From positions 131,714 through 195,713 of the forward strand of contig VXAA01003991.1 of assembly GCA_013399115.1 (NCBI GenBank): 64,000 nt of DNA. Direction: 5' to 3'. Shown here piece by piece: positions 13,631-24,264 of this stretch. The DNA comes from Anseranas semipalmata (taxonomy: Eukaryota; Chordata; Aves; Anseriformes; Anseranatidae). Position numbers and translations under genes: made by a program. Under the pieces are notes generated by a model. The model saw nothing but the letters and a program-made list of their open reading frames with translations, was not told the origin of the DNA and did no database searches. How positions within the stretch are numbered: position 1 is the stretch's first letter; each line of letters starts with the position of its first letter.

Positions 13631-14458
13631 TTATTTAAATTATTTATTTTAATAATTTACGTTATGTTTCCATCTCGCTATGGAAAATGCAAAGGGAAAA
13701 GTGTATTTTGGTAAAGAAAAGGAAGTAAAAAGATAAATTTGTTGCAAAAGGAACAGAAAATGAAAAAGTAGGCCAAGAAAATGCAATTTAAGTTTTTCAC
13801 TACTTGTGCTTATATTCATAAACAATAGTAAGTTAGTTTATGAATTAGGTACTGAGTCATCCACCAACTCTGTTGGACAATATAGTTATGGATTGACATA
13901 TTGATAAACCATGAATATGAAAATGATCAGACATTATCTTATCCTTTTAGTCAATGATAAATAAATATTGTAAATTCAGATTACTTTAGATGTATTATGT
14001 ATGTGAAATCACAGAATCACAGAATGGCTGAGGTTGGAAGGGACCTCTGGAGATCATCTAGTCCAACCCCCCTGCCAGGCAGGGTCACCTAGATGCAAAC
14101 AGAATGTGGCCAAAAATATTCCTATTTCAAAACTAGTGAAAGAAATAATGTTTCATTGTTGCAGTGCCATCAAAACATTGCATGTGTTTTATTATAATTG
14201 CTCAATTATGCTATTATGTGAAATTTGCTTTTAAGCTTAACAAAATAGTCTGATATATTCTCCCACCAAAAAAGAACACAAATGGCTTTCTCTCTTTAAG
14301 GATTCAGTAGTTTTTTATTCCATTCAACCATAACAATGCTGATCATTGCTGTAATTTACATCTTGTTTTCCATCCAAAGTTTATTTCTTCAGGAACATGG
14401 CTTTACATAGATTTGAGTAATTTAAAAATTACTGAATTGTCCTGTAAGTGTGAAAAGT
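13631..14458. repeat. 828-bp direct duplication, copy 1 (between two Ns)
   Basis: Read side by side, this segment matches 14792-15619 base for base at a constant offset of 1161, including the CR1 tail inside it. It is bounded on both sides by a single N (13630 and 14459), so it is a separate small assembly piece. The likeliest reading is a false duplication made when an 828-base contig or alternative haplotype was placed beside the contig that already contains it. A very recent true tandem duplication is the alternative. An identical 66-codon open frame occurs in both copies and is derived from the CR1 tail. Confidence 0.9.
14009..14092 (-). mobile_element. CR1 LINE 3' tail fragment (duplication copy 1)
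   Basis: Minus-strand CR1 3' end. The plus strand reads TCACAGAATCACAGAATGG, then GGTTGGAAGGGACCTCTGG and the ATCATCTAGTCC block, and homology ends shortly after CAGGGTCACCTAGATGC. It is severely 5' truncated with no ORF2. It lies within the duplicated segment and so appears again at 15170-15253. Confidence 0.9.
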
Positions 14459-14459
14459 N

Positions 14460-14791
14460 CCCTTTCTATGTACAGGAAGTATCTACTGAAATATGTCAAA
14501 CATATGAAGCAAAAGTAAAGAGCTTGAGCCAAAACTCACCAGCCACTACTGTTCAGTACTTTCAATACCTGTAACAGTATTTGTTTCAGTACTAAACAAG
14601 GGAGCTGGGTTTCCCACCAGAACTCACGTCCTGTAGTTATTAACTCCAGTGTTAATCCAGAAGATGTGACCTGTGGTTAATTTTTTTCAGCAACATTTAC
14701 AAGGAAACTTATATACTGTTTGAAGTTTTTTTAATTTAGAATTTATTTTATTTATTTATATCATTTAAATATATTATTTATTTTAAAATAT
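14460..14791. other. Unique sequence between the duplicated segments
   Basis: 332 bases of AT-rich sequence with no match elsewhere in the window. It follows the N at 14459 and runs without a break into copy 2 of the duplication, so it belongs to the right-hand contig. The last 100 bases are almost pure A and T. Confidence 0.6.
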
Positions 14792-15619
14792 TTATTTAAA
14801 TTATTTATTTTAATAATTTACGTTATGTTTCCATCTCGCTATGGAAAATGCAAAGGGAAAAGTGTATTTTGGTAAAGAAAAGGAAGTAAAAAGATAAATT
14901 TGTTGCAAAAGGAACAGAAAATGAAAAAGTAGGCCAAGAAAATGCAATTTAAGTTTTTCACTACTTGTGCTTATATTCATAAACAATAGTAAGTTAGTTT
15001 ATGAATTAGGTACTGAGTCATCCACCAACTCTGTTGGACAATATAGTTATGGATTGACATATTGATAAACCATGAATATGAAAATGATCAGACATTATCT
15101 TATCCTTTTAGTCAATGATAAATAAATATTGTAAATTCAGATTACTTTAGATGTATTATGTATGTGAAATCACAGAATCACAGAATGGCTGAGGTTGGAA
15201 GGGACCTCTGGAGATCATCTAGTCCAACCCCCCTGCCAGGCAGGGTCACCTAGATGCAAACAGAATGTGGCCAAAAATATTCCTATTTCAAAACTAGTGA
15301 AAGAAATAATGTTTCATTGTTGCAGTGCCATCAAAACATTGCATGTGTTTTATTATAATTGCTCAATTATGCTATTATGTGAAATTTGCTTTTAAGCTTA
15401 ACAAAATAGTCTGATATATTCTCCCACCAAAAAAGAACACAAATGGCTTTCTCTCTTTAAGGATTCAGTAGTTTTTTATTCCATTCAACCATAACAATGC
15501 TGATCATTGCTGTAATTTACATCTTGTTTTCCATCCAAAGTTTATTTCTTCAGGAACATGGCTTTACATAGATTTGAGTAATTTAAAAATTACTGAATTG
15601 TCCTGTAAGTGTGAAAAGT
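14792..15619. repeat. 828-bp direct duplication, copy 2 (in continuous sequence)
   Basis: Matches 13631-14458 with no difference found by eye. Unlike copy 1 it is continuous with sequence on both sides, so it is the more trustworthy copy of the locus. Confidence 0.9.
15170..15253 (-). mobile_element. CR1 LINE 3' tail fragment (duplication copy 2)
   Basis: The same CR1 tail as at 14009-14092, with the same truncation point. If the duplication is an assembly error, this is the only real copy. Confidence 0.9.
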
Positions 15620-16693
15620 CACACTACTGCATCTTTAAAATAATTAATACAACATCAACAAGAAGGTTTATGCAAATATAGTGCAATTGTAGTGGAATTG
15701 ATGTAATGGTAGATACATTAAATGTCTGGTCCTACTCCATGTTTACAGGAGTCTACCTGTAAGATGTTTACCTACTCACATAGGTTTACAGGTGACTAGT
15801 GTGTCAGGTTTTTAACCTAATTCATGCAGAGTCAATGCAAGGAGGGCTTTTTAAGAGCCTCGGGTGATCTGTGACAAACTTGGTGACAGAACTGCCACGT
15901 CTGCAGCACTCTGACCATTAATAAATAGGGAAAAAAATTATCTTTGTAGTGTGGAGGCAAATATAGCGCAATGTTCTGGACATTTTAAAAGCTTTCAGTG
16001 TCTTATCATATACCCGTGAAACAGAAAAGGGATAGATAATTCTCAGTTTTCCTCAGATGGCTACTCTGCCAAACAATTAGGGCTGTAATTCAGAAAGTGT
16101 TTTAAACAAGTTTTCTTTAAACCTTGGGCTATAAACCCAGTGGAGAATCTGGCTTCCAATGTCCAGATGGAATATGCACGAGCTACATAACAGGAAAAAA
16201 GCAACATTATAAATATTTCCAAAGACCTTTTCTTTCTTAGCAGATAAAAAAAAAAAAAAAGTATGCAGGAGATCAGGCAAAGCTGTTCAAGCAATGATTA
16301 TGCAGATGGATATATTAACCTTCTATTCCTGTACATTCATCTTTATGCATTCCATGTTCTGATTAGACATATCCTTTATTAGTTCAGCTGTCTCATACCA
16401 CAGCTGCTTTCTAAAGAAAAACAAACATTAATTTAAAATAATCAGAAATATATATTAACTGAAAATTATCTTTCCATTTAAGAATGATTTAAGAATGGGA
16501 ATTAAAAAAAAAAAAAAAGAATATTTTTGAAGGTGGGATTTAAACAATGACTGGCTTGCTCATGAGCTCCAGACTGTATCTTCAAGATACATCCAGACTG
16601 TATGATCAAGATATGTTGTTATCTGATACCTGTTTCAGAGCAAGGAATAGTGCATAAGATGTGCCTATGTCCTTTATCACGATAGAATGACAA

Positions 16694-16713
16694 GACCATT
16701 CTGTGATTCTATG
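16694..16713 (+). mobile_element. Possible CR1 terminal scrap
   Basis: GACCATTCTGTGATTCTATG matches the very end of a plus-strand CR1, but nothing upstream extends the match. Twenty bases is too little for certainty. Confidence 0.3.
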
Positions 16714-17742
16714 CCCCTTAGTACTGTTGTTAGTAGACCAAAGTTTACATCACCAACCTGCAATCCCTAAACAGATGATTGCTGGAAGTTAGAATGGAAG
16801 GATCACCCTTCACAGGTCTTTCTATACTTCTCACAAAGCATCCTGGATGAACCCCTTCTGGAAACAGCATACTTGACTAAAAGGATCTCTGAGCTGACCC
16901 CATATGACAACTTTTAATGTTCATATATTCACAGAATTAATGTGTCTTCAGTTTACTGCCTTCACAAAGTCATGATGGCTCAGAACCTTTTGCATCATTG
17001 TTTCAATACACTGATGGGTTTTAACAGAAGAGCTAAAACAGGAGCTCCTATCCCACCCTAAGAGGTTAACAGGAAGGCTCATTTCCCTTTCTAGCAGCCT
17101 GGCTGCTTTTTCAGTTGCCACAGGAAAATAAAATAAAAAATAAAAAAAAGTTACAATTTGCTTTCCAAAATCTGAGACACAAGTAAATATGAAAAATAAT
17201 AGGTTTTTAGCTCAACTTTGCACAAATCCTTTCAACATATTTTAGGAATAAGTTAATTTTTATTTTATTTTGGTGTGTCTATTACAAAATGTTAATAAAT
17301 TACAGCCTTGTGTATCACTCAGACAAAATGTGCACATTAAATAATATGATTTAGCCCTGAATGGGTGCAGGCATATAGCACACATGCACAGGGGTAAATC
17401 ACATTAAAGTAAAGCCTTTACTTTATATATTTCCTGGCTTACCTAACAAGTATATGGAAACTATTTTCTGTGGTTTTCCATCTCAGATTCTCTACATGCT
17501 TTTTACATTCTTCTGTGAGCAATGAACGCAGTTAGAGCATGTGGATGTTTTATGTGGTGCCAACTATACAGTGCAGTTGTGACAATTTATTAGTGAATTT
17601 ATGTGATGATTTATTGTGACGATTTATTATAACTGAAGAGAAGTTCAGAAGCTCTGTTGCTGAATAAACATTTCTCCTACATCTTCTCATCAGTTTATGT
17701 TGAGAAAACCAAGCAAGTGAATAAGAGTACTTTAAAAAAAGT

Positions 17743-17780
17743 CACTTTTCTCTAAACAAAAACACTTTTCTCTAAACAAA
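17743..17780. repeat. 18-base tandem duplication
   Basis: CACTTTTCTCTAAACAAA occurs at 17743-17760 and again at 17763-17780, separated by AA. A local slippage duplication. Confidence 0.9.
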
Positions 17781-18167
17781 GGATAAATAAACATGTTGAA
17801 AGGCAACATCATGATCTGGGTAGCATATGTTGTTTTGCAACTTTTCGCCAGCAAAAGGGGGCTCTGCTGCATTTGTCTCCACATTTTTCTTCTTCCACTG
17901 CTAGGCAAAGCCACTGCAGTATTCTTTATTGGACCATACAGGCTTTTTAGCAGTAGAACTAAGGAGCCATTTCTGCAGCAGAAAAAAAGGCTTCTGTCAC
18001 AGCATAAGCAAGCATGTCAAAAGTTGCTGGTCAGTTTGCAAAACCTGACTTTGGAATCTCTAGGGCTAAATTCCAGCGGGGCTATAACTGGATTTATAAC
18101 ACCATTGGCCCCACAGTTTCTGAGGCAGTAGTAAACCGTAGACCTGGTAGGAGCAAGGAAGATAAGA

Positions 18168-18690
18168 AGGACACACCTGGAGTACTTTGTCCAGCTTTGG
18201 GCTCCTCAGCACGAGACAGATGTGGAGCTACAGGAGAGAGTCCAGCAAAGGGACATGAAGATGATTGAGGGGCTGGAGCATCTCATGTATGAGGAGAGGT
18301 TGAGAGAGCTGATACTGTTCAGCCTGGAGAAGAGGAGGCTCAGTGGGGTATCTTATCGATGTGTACAAACACCTCAAGGGAGGATGCAATGAAGACAGAG
18401 CCAGGATCTTTTCAATGGCACCCAGTGACAAGACAAGAGGCAATGGGCACAAACTGAAACACAGGAGGCTCCTTCTGAACATCAGGAAGCATATCTGTAC
18501 TGTGCAAGTGACTTAGCACTGGCACGGCTTGCCCAGAGCAGTTGTGGAGTCTCCCTTCTTAGAGATCTTCAAAAGCTGTCTGGACATGGTCCTGGGCAAC
18601 CTGCTTTAAGTAGCCCTGCTTGAGTTGGACCAGATGACCTCCAGAGGTCCCTTCCAACCTCAACCATTCTGTGACAGAATGATTCTATGA
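18168..18690 (+). mobile_element. 5'-truncated CR1 LINE with internal loss
   Basis: Plus-strand CR1. It starts inside the C-terminal part of ORF2 (ACACACCTGGAGTAC, then the GTCCAG and AAGATGATTGAGGGGCTGG blocks), passes through the segment reading GTTCAGCCTGGAGAAGAGG, and ends with the 3' untranslated region and tail (CAACCTCAACCATTCTGTG, GATTCTATGA). The 3' region has the GTGGAGTCTCC...GATGACCTCCAGAGGTCC form, the same type as at 28758-29045 and different from that at 22408-22736, so at least two CR1 subfamily types are present. The coding part is broken by frame changes. It has no function as a gene. Confidence 0.93.
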
Positions 18691-21600
18691 AACGTAACCA
18701 ACACTTACACTAAAATTGGGAATTAAGAGCATTGGAATTCATAGGCCTATGGTGCCTTAAAGGATAAATAAATGATGCTGGGAAAACAGTCCTAAAGGCT
18801 GAGGACTACACATAGTAACAGAACTTCCACTAAATTTCTGTTCATCCTGCAGAGAAAATGTATTGTGCTGAGGCATCCTGACTGCAGGATCTCATGGTTA
18901 CAGTACCACAGCAACCAATGTTGTCTGCAGGAAGAGGACAACTTAGCCATTGGCTACTAAGGGCCAGCCAACCCTCCACAGGGACTCTTTTCCAGAAAAT
19001 TATTGAGACTGGCTGGATGTGCAGAGGGCTTGAAATCACTAAATAGTCTTTGCCCTGTACTAGGTGATGGAAATAATATGGTATTTTTTTGTTTTATTCA
19101 GCCATTGTTCTCTGTAACAAGATATTTGTGTGAGACAGCCTTAGGATGAAGAAGCTGCTGGAGCACATTCCAGGTAAAGGAGATGAGAATTGATTTAATC
19201 AGCTTTGCCTTTCCTTCCCTAAATAGTAAGTATGGCCATATTCCTTAAACCGAGAAATATTACAAGTCTTGTGTCTATACTAATATATGCTATCAGCCTC
19301 AAGTTTGTGTGGAGCTAGCAGTATTTCTGTACAGCTCTGCATCAAATAAAGACCCAACATGTATAATAATCCCAAAGCAGTAGAATTGCATTTGTTTGAA
19401 TTATTATAATTATTATTGTAAGCTTACAAGGATACCAGCACCGATCCATAAATGTATTTATATGCGAAACTCCCACTTAAGTCATAAATCGTTAAGGGTC
19501 TATGCCTTGGTATAGTAAAAGTCAAAGATGCTGTTATTGTTCATTCATAACAAAATCATGCTGTCAAGATTACATTCCTGTTGTCAAGGTTACATTTGTG
19601 TCACGACTTCTCTCAAAAATCCCTCTGAAAAAAAAATTGTGCTTAGCATTTGCTTATTATTGCATTATTTAGCCAAAGGGAGAAATTGTAGAAAATTGTT
19701 ATTTCAACTTTGCCTTATTAATAGACTTCTTAACTTGAAAAAGAAACCTATTATTTTGTCTTCTTTCTAAATGGAAGAAAAACTATACTTTAGTAAATGC
19801 AAAAATTAAAGTATAATATAAACATGCAGTGAAAGGCCGTATCTTGCAGTATGTGCTGAAATTGCAAATTAAGCTAAAATCAAGCATTAATTTGGTAAAC
19901 ATTTGGAGATATTCAAATGAATATGTTGTCTTTATTAATAAATTGTCACTAAAATTTCTCAAATGTTTTTATTATATAATTTATTAAAATTGTGGACCTT
20001 GATACAATTCTAAAGAACAGAACGTTATTAGGTGGGAAGAAAATAAGAAGCCCCAGGCTGGTACAGGTACATAAATAGATATTAAACCAACGGGAGCTAG
20101 TATCAGGAAAAGAACAAAACATTTTAACTGATATGTAAACTAGTGATATCACAACATCTGTATTTAGCACCCTATTTTTTCAGAGGTCTTTGAAAAAGTG
20201 ATTTCAAAGTAATGATGTCTCCTATTCGTTTTATCGAAGGCTGAGAGCACTGAGAATACCTGAATACAAACCCTCACTTAGGTTTTTAAATGTAACCACT
20301 GACCAAGGTTTGGAGATCAGGCTTTAAGAAAGCAAACTTTAATGCCCCTCAGGACACTTCTGCAGAAAGGGATACTAAAAACAGACTTTTCAATATTCCA
20401 CTGCAGACACACACACAAAGACAGTTATGCACACAATGCCATACTGCTGAATAAATACTGGGAAATTTCCATTTCTCTGTTGGTTTCAATGAATGGTTTT
20501 TTTTTTTTTTTTTTCTGGCAATTTTGAAATTAATAAATAGTCCACAAATAGTCACTTACTTAACAGTATTTTAATATTTCCTTCAGTAGAAGACACTGAT
20601 CCATGTTGCTGAAATGTACTATCACTGAGTTTTACTCCAGGTTTGAATTTGGCATAGAAAGCATTCTTTGTATGTAGTGCTTCTTCACTCCTTAATTTCC
20701 CTAGTAAAAGATATATAGTTATATAGATAAACTCCAGTGAACGAATTTGAAAATCTTCACTATCTAGATTTTAATCCATGTTGCCTCCTATCAATTCATA
20801 TTCTTTTGCAAGGTTTAAAGAAACAAATTTGAATTTTTGTTCTGCTCAAAAACTAGCTTGTTAGTCAGACACATAATCCGTTTACCACATAAACCAATTA
20901 CGGTAGAGCCTATGGACCAAATGACCTCATACAAAATTATAGTTGCTTTGGATGAAAATCTGTCCAAAACAGTTCATGGTTGAAAGCACAGATCGTATTT
21001 TTGTTTAAGATTCTGAGTTCTAGTGCAGATAGTGGCAAAATCTTACATGAATTTTACTGTTTGCCATATATTCATATACTGCAGAAGATTTTGAGCTGGA
21101 AATAGCACTTGCTTCATATATATTCTTTCGTCTAGTTCTTTCTTGAATGAGCCTGCTCCCTCTACCTAAAGAGGCTTAGAAAAGGCTTTTCTAGTACAAC
21201 TTAAAGCTGAGACAAACAGCTACCTGAGCCTGTAAAATCCAGTTAGTGAAACTCAGTTCCTCTTTGGAGATGTCTAATCAGTGTCTGTCTGTTGCTTGTA
21301 CTTTCTCACTCTCAGTAGTTCTCTCTTAATAATGCCTTTCTAACAACTTCATTTTGGGACCAGTGTGTGGAAAACTTCACTGTGCTTGCTTTCAAACACT
21401 TTTAATAACTTTACTCTTTTTTTTAGTCATTGCAGGCTGAAACAGAAAAATAAAATAAAATAAAATAAAATAAAATAAAATAAAATAAAATAAAATAAAC
21501 TTAAAAGAAAACAGAAAGATTTTTAAATGGTTTTTAAAATTAATTTTTAGTTTTTAAAAAAACATTTTAAATTAGTTATTAACATGAGCTAATTTATCTC

Positions 21601-22407
21601 AAAAAATATTTTCACTGTATTAACTCAGATCTAAAAGTGAACTTCAGCTGGATCCCAGACTTTCAGTTTTCCCTAGGTAGTTCTTTTCACAAATTTTTCA
21701 GATTAATTTTACAAATGTAAAGCTCATTTCTAAAGATTGTTGTTTTCCTTTCTCTTCCACACCAGTGTATTCAACTACAATTGTCCCAGGCTGGCAGTTT
21801 TAAGTTGATTAACTCTATTTTTTTTGTTCAGAGTGTGAATCCAAGTGTGTAAAAATGTGTATGGTAGTGCAGTACTGTTTAAAATTAAGAATGAACGTGA
21901 ATCACATTTCTCAAAACCTGAATTTAGAAGAAGGCCATGTACAGATTGATGGCCTGGTAGACATGATGACCTGTGGATTGACAGACTACAATGCCAACTG
22001 TGGAGCTGAACATAAATGCTGGCCTCTACAATTGAGGTTTTCTGGAAATGTCACTGTCAGTTTATTGCTTCCCTTGACCAGAAGAACAAATGACTGCAGT
22101 CTGCAAATTAGAAAATAGGGAGCAGCTATCACTCAGCAGCAGTGTTTATAAGAGCTCTGAAGCTGGAAATCTGATTGTTTTAGGCTCCTAGTTAGATGCG
22201 CCTGTGAGAGTAAATGCGTTTTAAAATACTTATTGGGGGAGATGAGAAGATTGTCCAGAGGACAGGGAATTGCTACTTCTCATCTTTTTTATTTGATATC
22301 AGGCTGGGACCTTCCACATTATTTTCCTCCTTTCTTTACTGACATCATAGGTCCATTTAACTATCTTTATAACTTCTTACTTAAGACCTTACAGAGGTCT
22401 TACTTAA
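18691..22407. other. AT-rich single-copy sequence, no gene seen
   Basis: No exon or transposon recognised. Holds an 18-T run (20497-20514), a short (CA)n near 20406-20417 and the (TAAAA)n tract at 21446-21499. The 87-codon plus-strand frame at 21855-22118 resembles nothing known. Just before the CR1 at 22408, the word TCTTACTTAAGA is repeated at 22375-22386 and 22398-22409, a small duplication at the CR1 5' junction. Confidence 0.5.
21446..21499. repeat. (TAAAA)n microsatellite
   Basis: About ten uninterrupted TAAAA units, seen directly. It is not attached to a recognisable retroposed sequence. Confidence 0.95.
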
Positions 22408-22736
22408 GAGACCTTATAGCAGCCTTCCAGTACCTAAAGGGGGCCTACAGGAAAGCTGGGGAGGAACTCCGTGTCCGGGAGTGTAGTGATAGGACAAGGA
22501 GTAATGGCTTTAAACTAAAAGAGAGTAGATTTAGATTAGATATTAGGAAGAAATTCTTTACTATGAAGGTGGTGAGGCACTGGAACAGGTTGCCCAGAGA
22601 GGTTGAGGATGCCCCATCCCTGGAAGGGATTGTGTTTAAGGCCAGGTTGGATGGGGCTTTGAGCAACCTGGTCTAGTGGAAGGTGTCCCTGCCCATGGCA
22701 GGGGGGATGGAACCAGATGATCTTTAAGGTCTTCCC
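22408..22736 (+). mobile_element. 5'-truncated CR1 LINE
   Basis: Plus-strand CR1 holding the C-terminal end of ORF2 and the start of the 3' untranslated region (GGAAGGTGTCCCTGCCCATG, then GATGATCTTTAAGGTC). The terminal octamer repeats are missing, so the copy is cut at both ends. The 3' region is of the 'GTGTCCCTGCCCATGGCAGG' type, shared with the outer CR1 at 52883-54447. The 5' cut lies next to a 12-base duplication of flanking sequence. Confidence 0.93.
22409..22676 (+). pseudogene. CR1 ORF2 C-terminal fragment, open to the natural stop
   Basis: Remnant of the CR1 ORF2 polyprotein (endonuclease plus reverse transcriptase), keeping only about 88 C-terminal residues. The frame is open from RDLIAAFQYLKGAYRKAG through [17 protein letters not shown] to the terminal ALSNLV and a TAG stop at 22674-22676, which is where ORF2 ends in CR1. 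The upstream ATG at 22233 belongs to unrelated flanking sequence and is a chance start. The endonuclease and all catalytic RT motifs are absent, so no activity is possible. The intact frame over this short stretch implies modest age or chance. Confidence 0.85.
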
Positions 22737-22890
22737 TGTTGGGAAACGGTGTCATTTGCACATTGTATCACCGGGTCTACTTGAAAATACTGCATCTAGA
22801 TGCATACAGAATTAAGAGATTTGCTCATTGAAAATTTTCAGAAAATTTTCCTCTTAATTTTTCTTTTGATACTTCAAATTCACAATTGCA

Positions 22891-23052
22891 GCAAGAGAGG
22901 AAGGGAAGAATGGAGAGAGCAAAAAGAGGGGAGAGGGTGGAGGGAGGGGGACAGATGGAGGGAAGAAGGGAGATAATGAGGGAGGGAGGGAACAAGGGAG
23001 GGAAGAAAGGAGGGAGGAAATGAAGGAGGAAAGGAGGGAGGAAGGAGAGAAA
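22891..23052. repeat. Purine-rich (GGGA/GGAA)n tract
   Basis: About 160 bases that are almost entirely G and A on the plus strand, built from irregular GGGAGG, GGAAG and GGAGAG words with only occasional C or T. The minus-strand open frame across it is a Ser/Pro/Leu repeat translation. Runs of three or more G are frequent enough to allow G-quadruplex or triplex forms. Confidence 0.9.
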
Positions 23053-24210
23053 TAGAAATAACCTTTTATTATTATTTGATCTAGGGAAGGAAACAAAAAT
23101 ACAAACATTTCAGGAAATAATGTTTACTGCTAGACATATTTTACAATTTTTTCCAAGAGAAAGTCAACAATTCTTTTCATTTCCTATAGAAACATTAGTT
23201 CTGACAATACTCACTTTCATTTGCAAATAAAGGTTAAAGAGAGTCCCACCAAAAAGGATATTTTCTGCACATGCAGTTAAAGCAGCATTTTTATTTTACT
23301 TGCACCAGGGTCAAGATTTTCTTTAAAATAGCAACAAAAGCAAAATTTGTGACAAATTTTTTTTTTAATTTATATCAGTGGCTTTTTTAACTTATAAGTC
23401 ATTTCCTTGACACACACATACAGTAATATCCTAAACTCATTAAAAACAGGCTGAGCAGTATTTCCACACATCAGGTACTGCTGGCTATGCAGTGAGATTT
23501 GCCCCTTTACTATGCGGGCATTTCACAGAAGGGTTCTTTTAACATCTTAAATACGTAAGATGAAAATGGCTTTTTCCATATTTAGAGTATTTTTATGCGA
23601 ATTTGGGAAGGTTTCCAGTTTCATGATAAAAATACATATTGCTAAAGTCATTTGCATGTCTAAATCTATGTCCTGTACAATTAACTGTCACTACCTGTTG
23701 GAAAAGATGCAAGATTTACTTAATTCATCCATATGAATTTGTTGAACATCTTCCTAGTGCTCACTCTATGAGGTTAATTCTTACAGTAATGAAAACACCA
23801 TAGCTTCATTAATTTCAACAGATCTTTACAAATTTCTATTGGCCTTGAATGTAGTGCACATATATAGTAATACGTCACTTGAATCCAACCATATTTGAAC
23901 TTCAGAAATTTGGGGATTTGGTTTTGAGAATGCTTGTCTAGATTCTCATTTTCTGTTGGGTAGTTTCCAATATTGGTAGTTCTGATTTGTTACAATTAAT
24001 GCTTTTGAAAGTGAAGTTTTTAAAGGTGTGGTTGTGCCATGTTTTCAGTAGTGGAATAATGTTTATAATTAGAAGAGTATTTCATTTCTTCTCAGCATGT
24101 ATTTGTTCAGAAATGTAGAAAAAAGCATCACTTGAGACTTATATAATATTTTTTCTGTTTATTTCAAAAAATGGTGTCTTGTCTAGAACCATATAATTTT
24201 ATTTTGTGGA

Positions 24211-24263
<53 letters not shown>
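24211..24263. repeat. (ATT)n microsatellite
   Basis: About 17 uninterrupted ATT units. Likely length-variable. Confidence 0.95.

Positions 24264-24264
<1 letters not shown>

Larger units (their letters stand above)
15620..18167. other. AT-rich single-copy sequence, no gene seen
   Basis: Holds A runs at 16246-16260 and 16504-16518, a possible CR1 tail scrap (16694-16713), an imperfect tandem of the word TCCAGACTGTAT near 16568-16614, an imperfect GTGAYGATTTATT tandem near 17600-17630, and the 18-base tandem at 17743-17780. Overlapping plus-strand frames of 112 codons (17793-18131) and 84 codons (18014-18268) resemble no protein I know, and the second runs into CR1. Confidence 0.5.

Noticed and set aside
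14034..15395. Identical 66-codon frames that could suggest a duplicated gene
   Set aside because: They start within the antisense of a CR1 tail and are identical only because of the 828-bp duplication, which is probably an assembly error.
17793..18268. Overlapping plus-strand frames (112 and 84 codons) just before a CR1
   Set aside because: No recognised domain, the second frame continues into CR1 sequence, and no splice or promoter context supports either.
22854..23108. Ser/Pro/Leu-rich 84-codon minus-strand frame
   Set aside because: It is a translation of the purine-rich tract.
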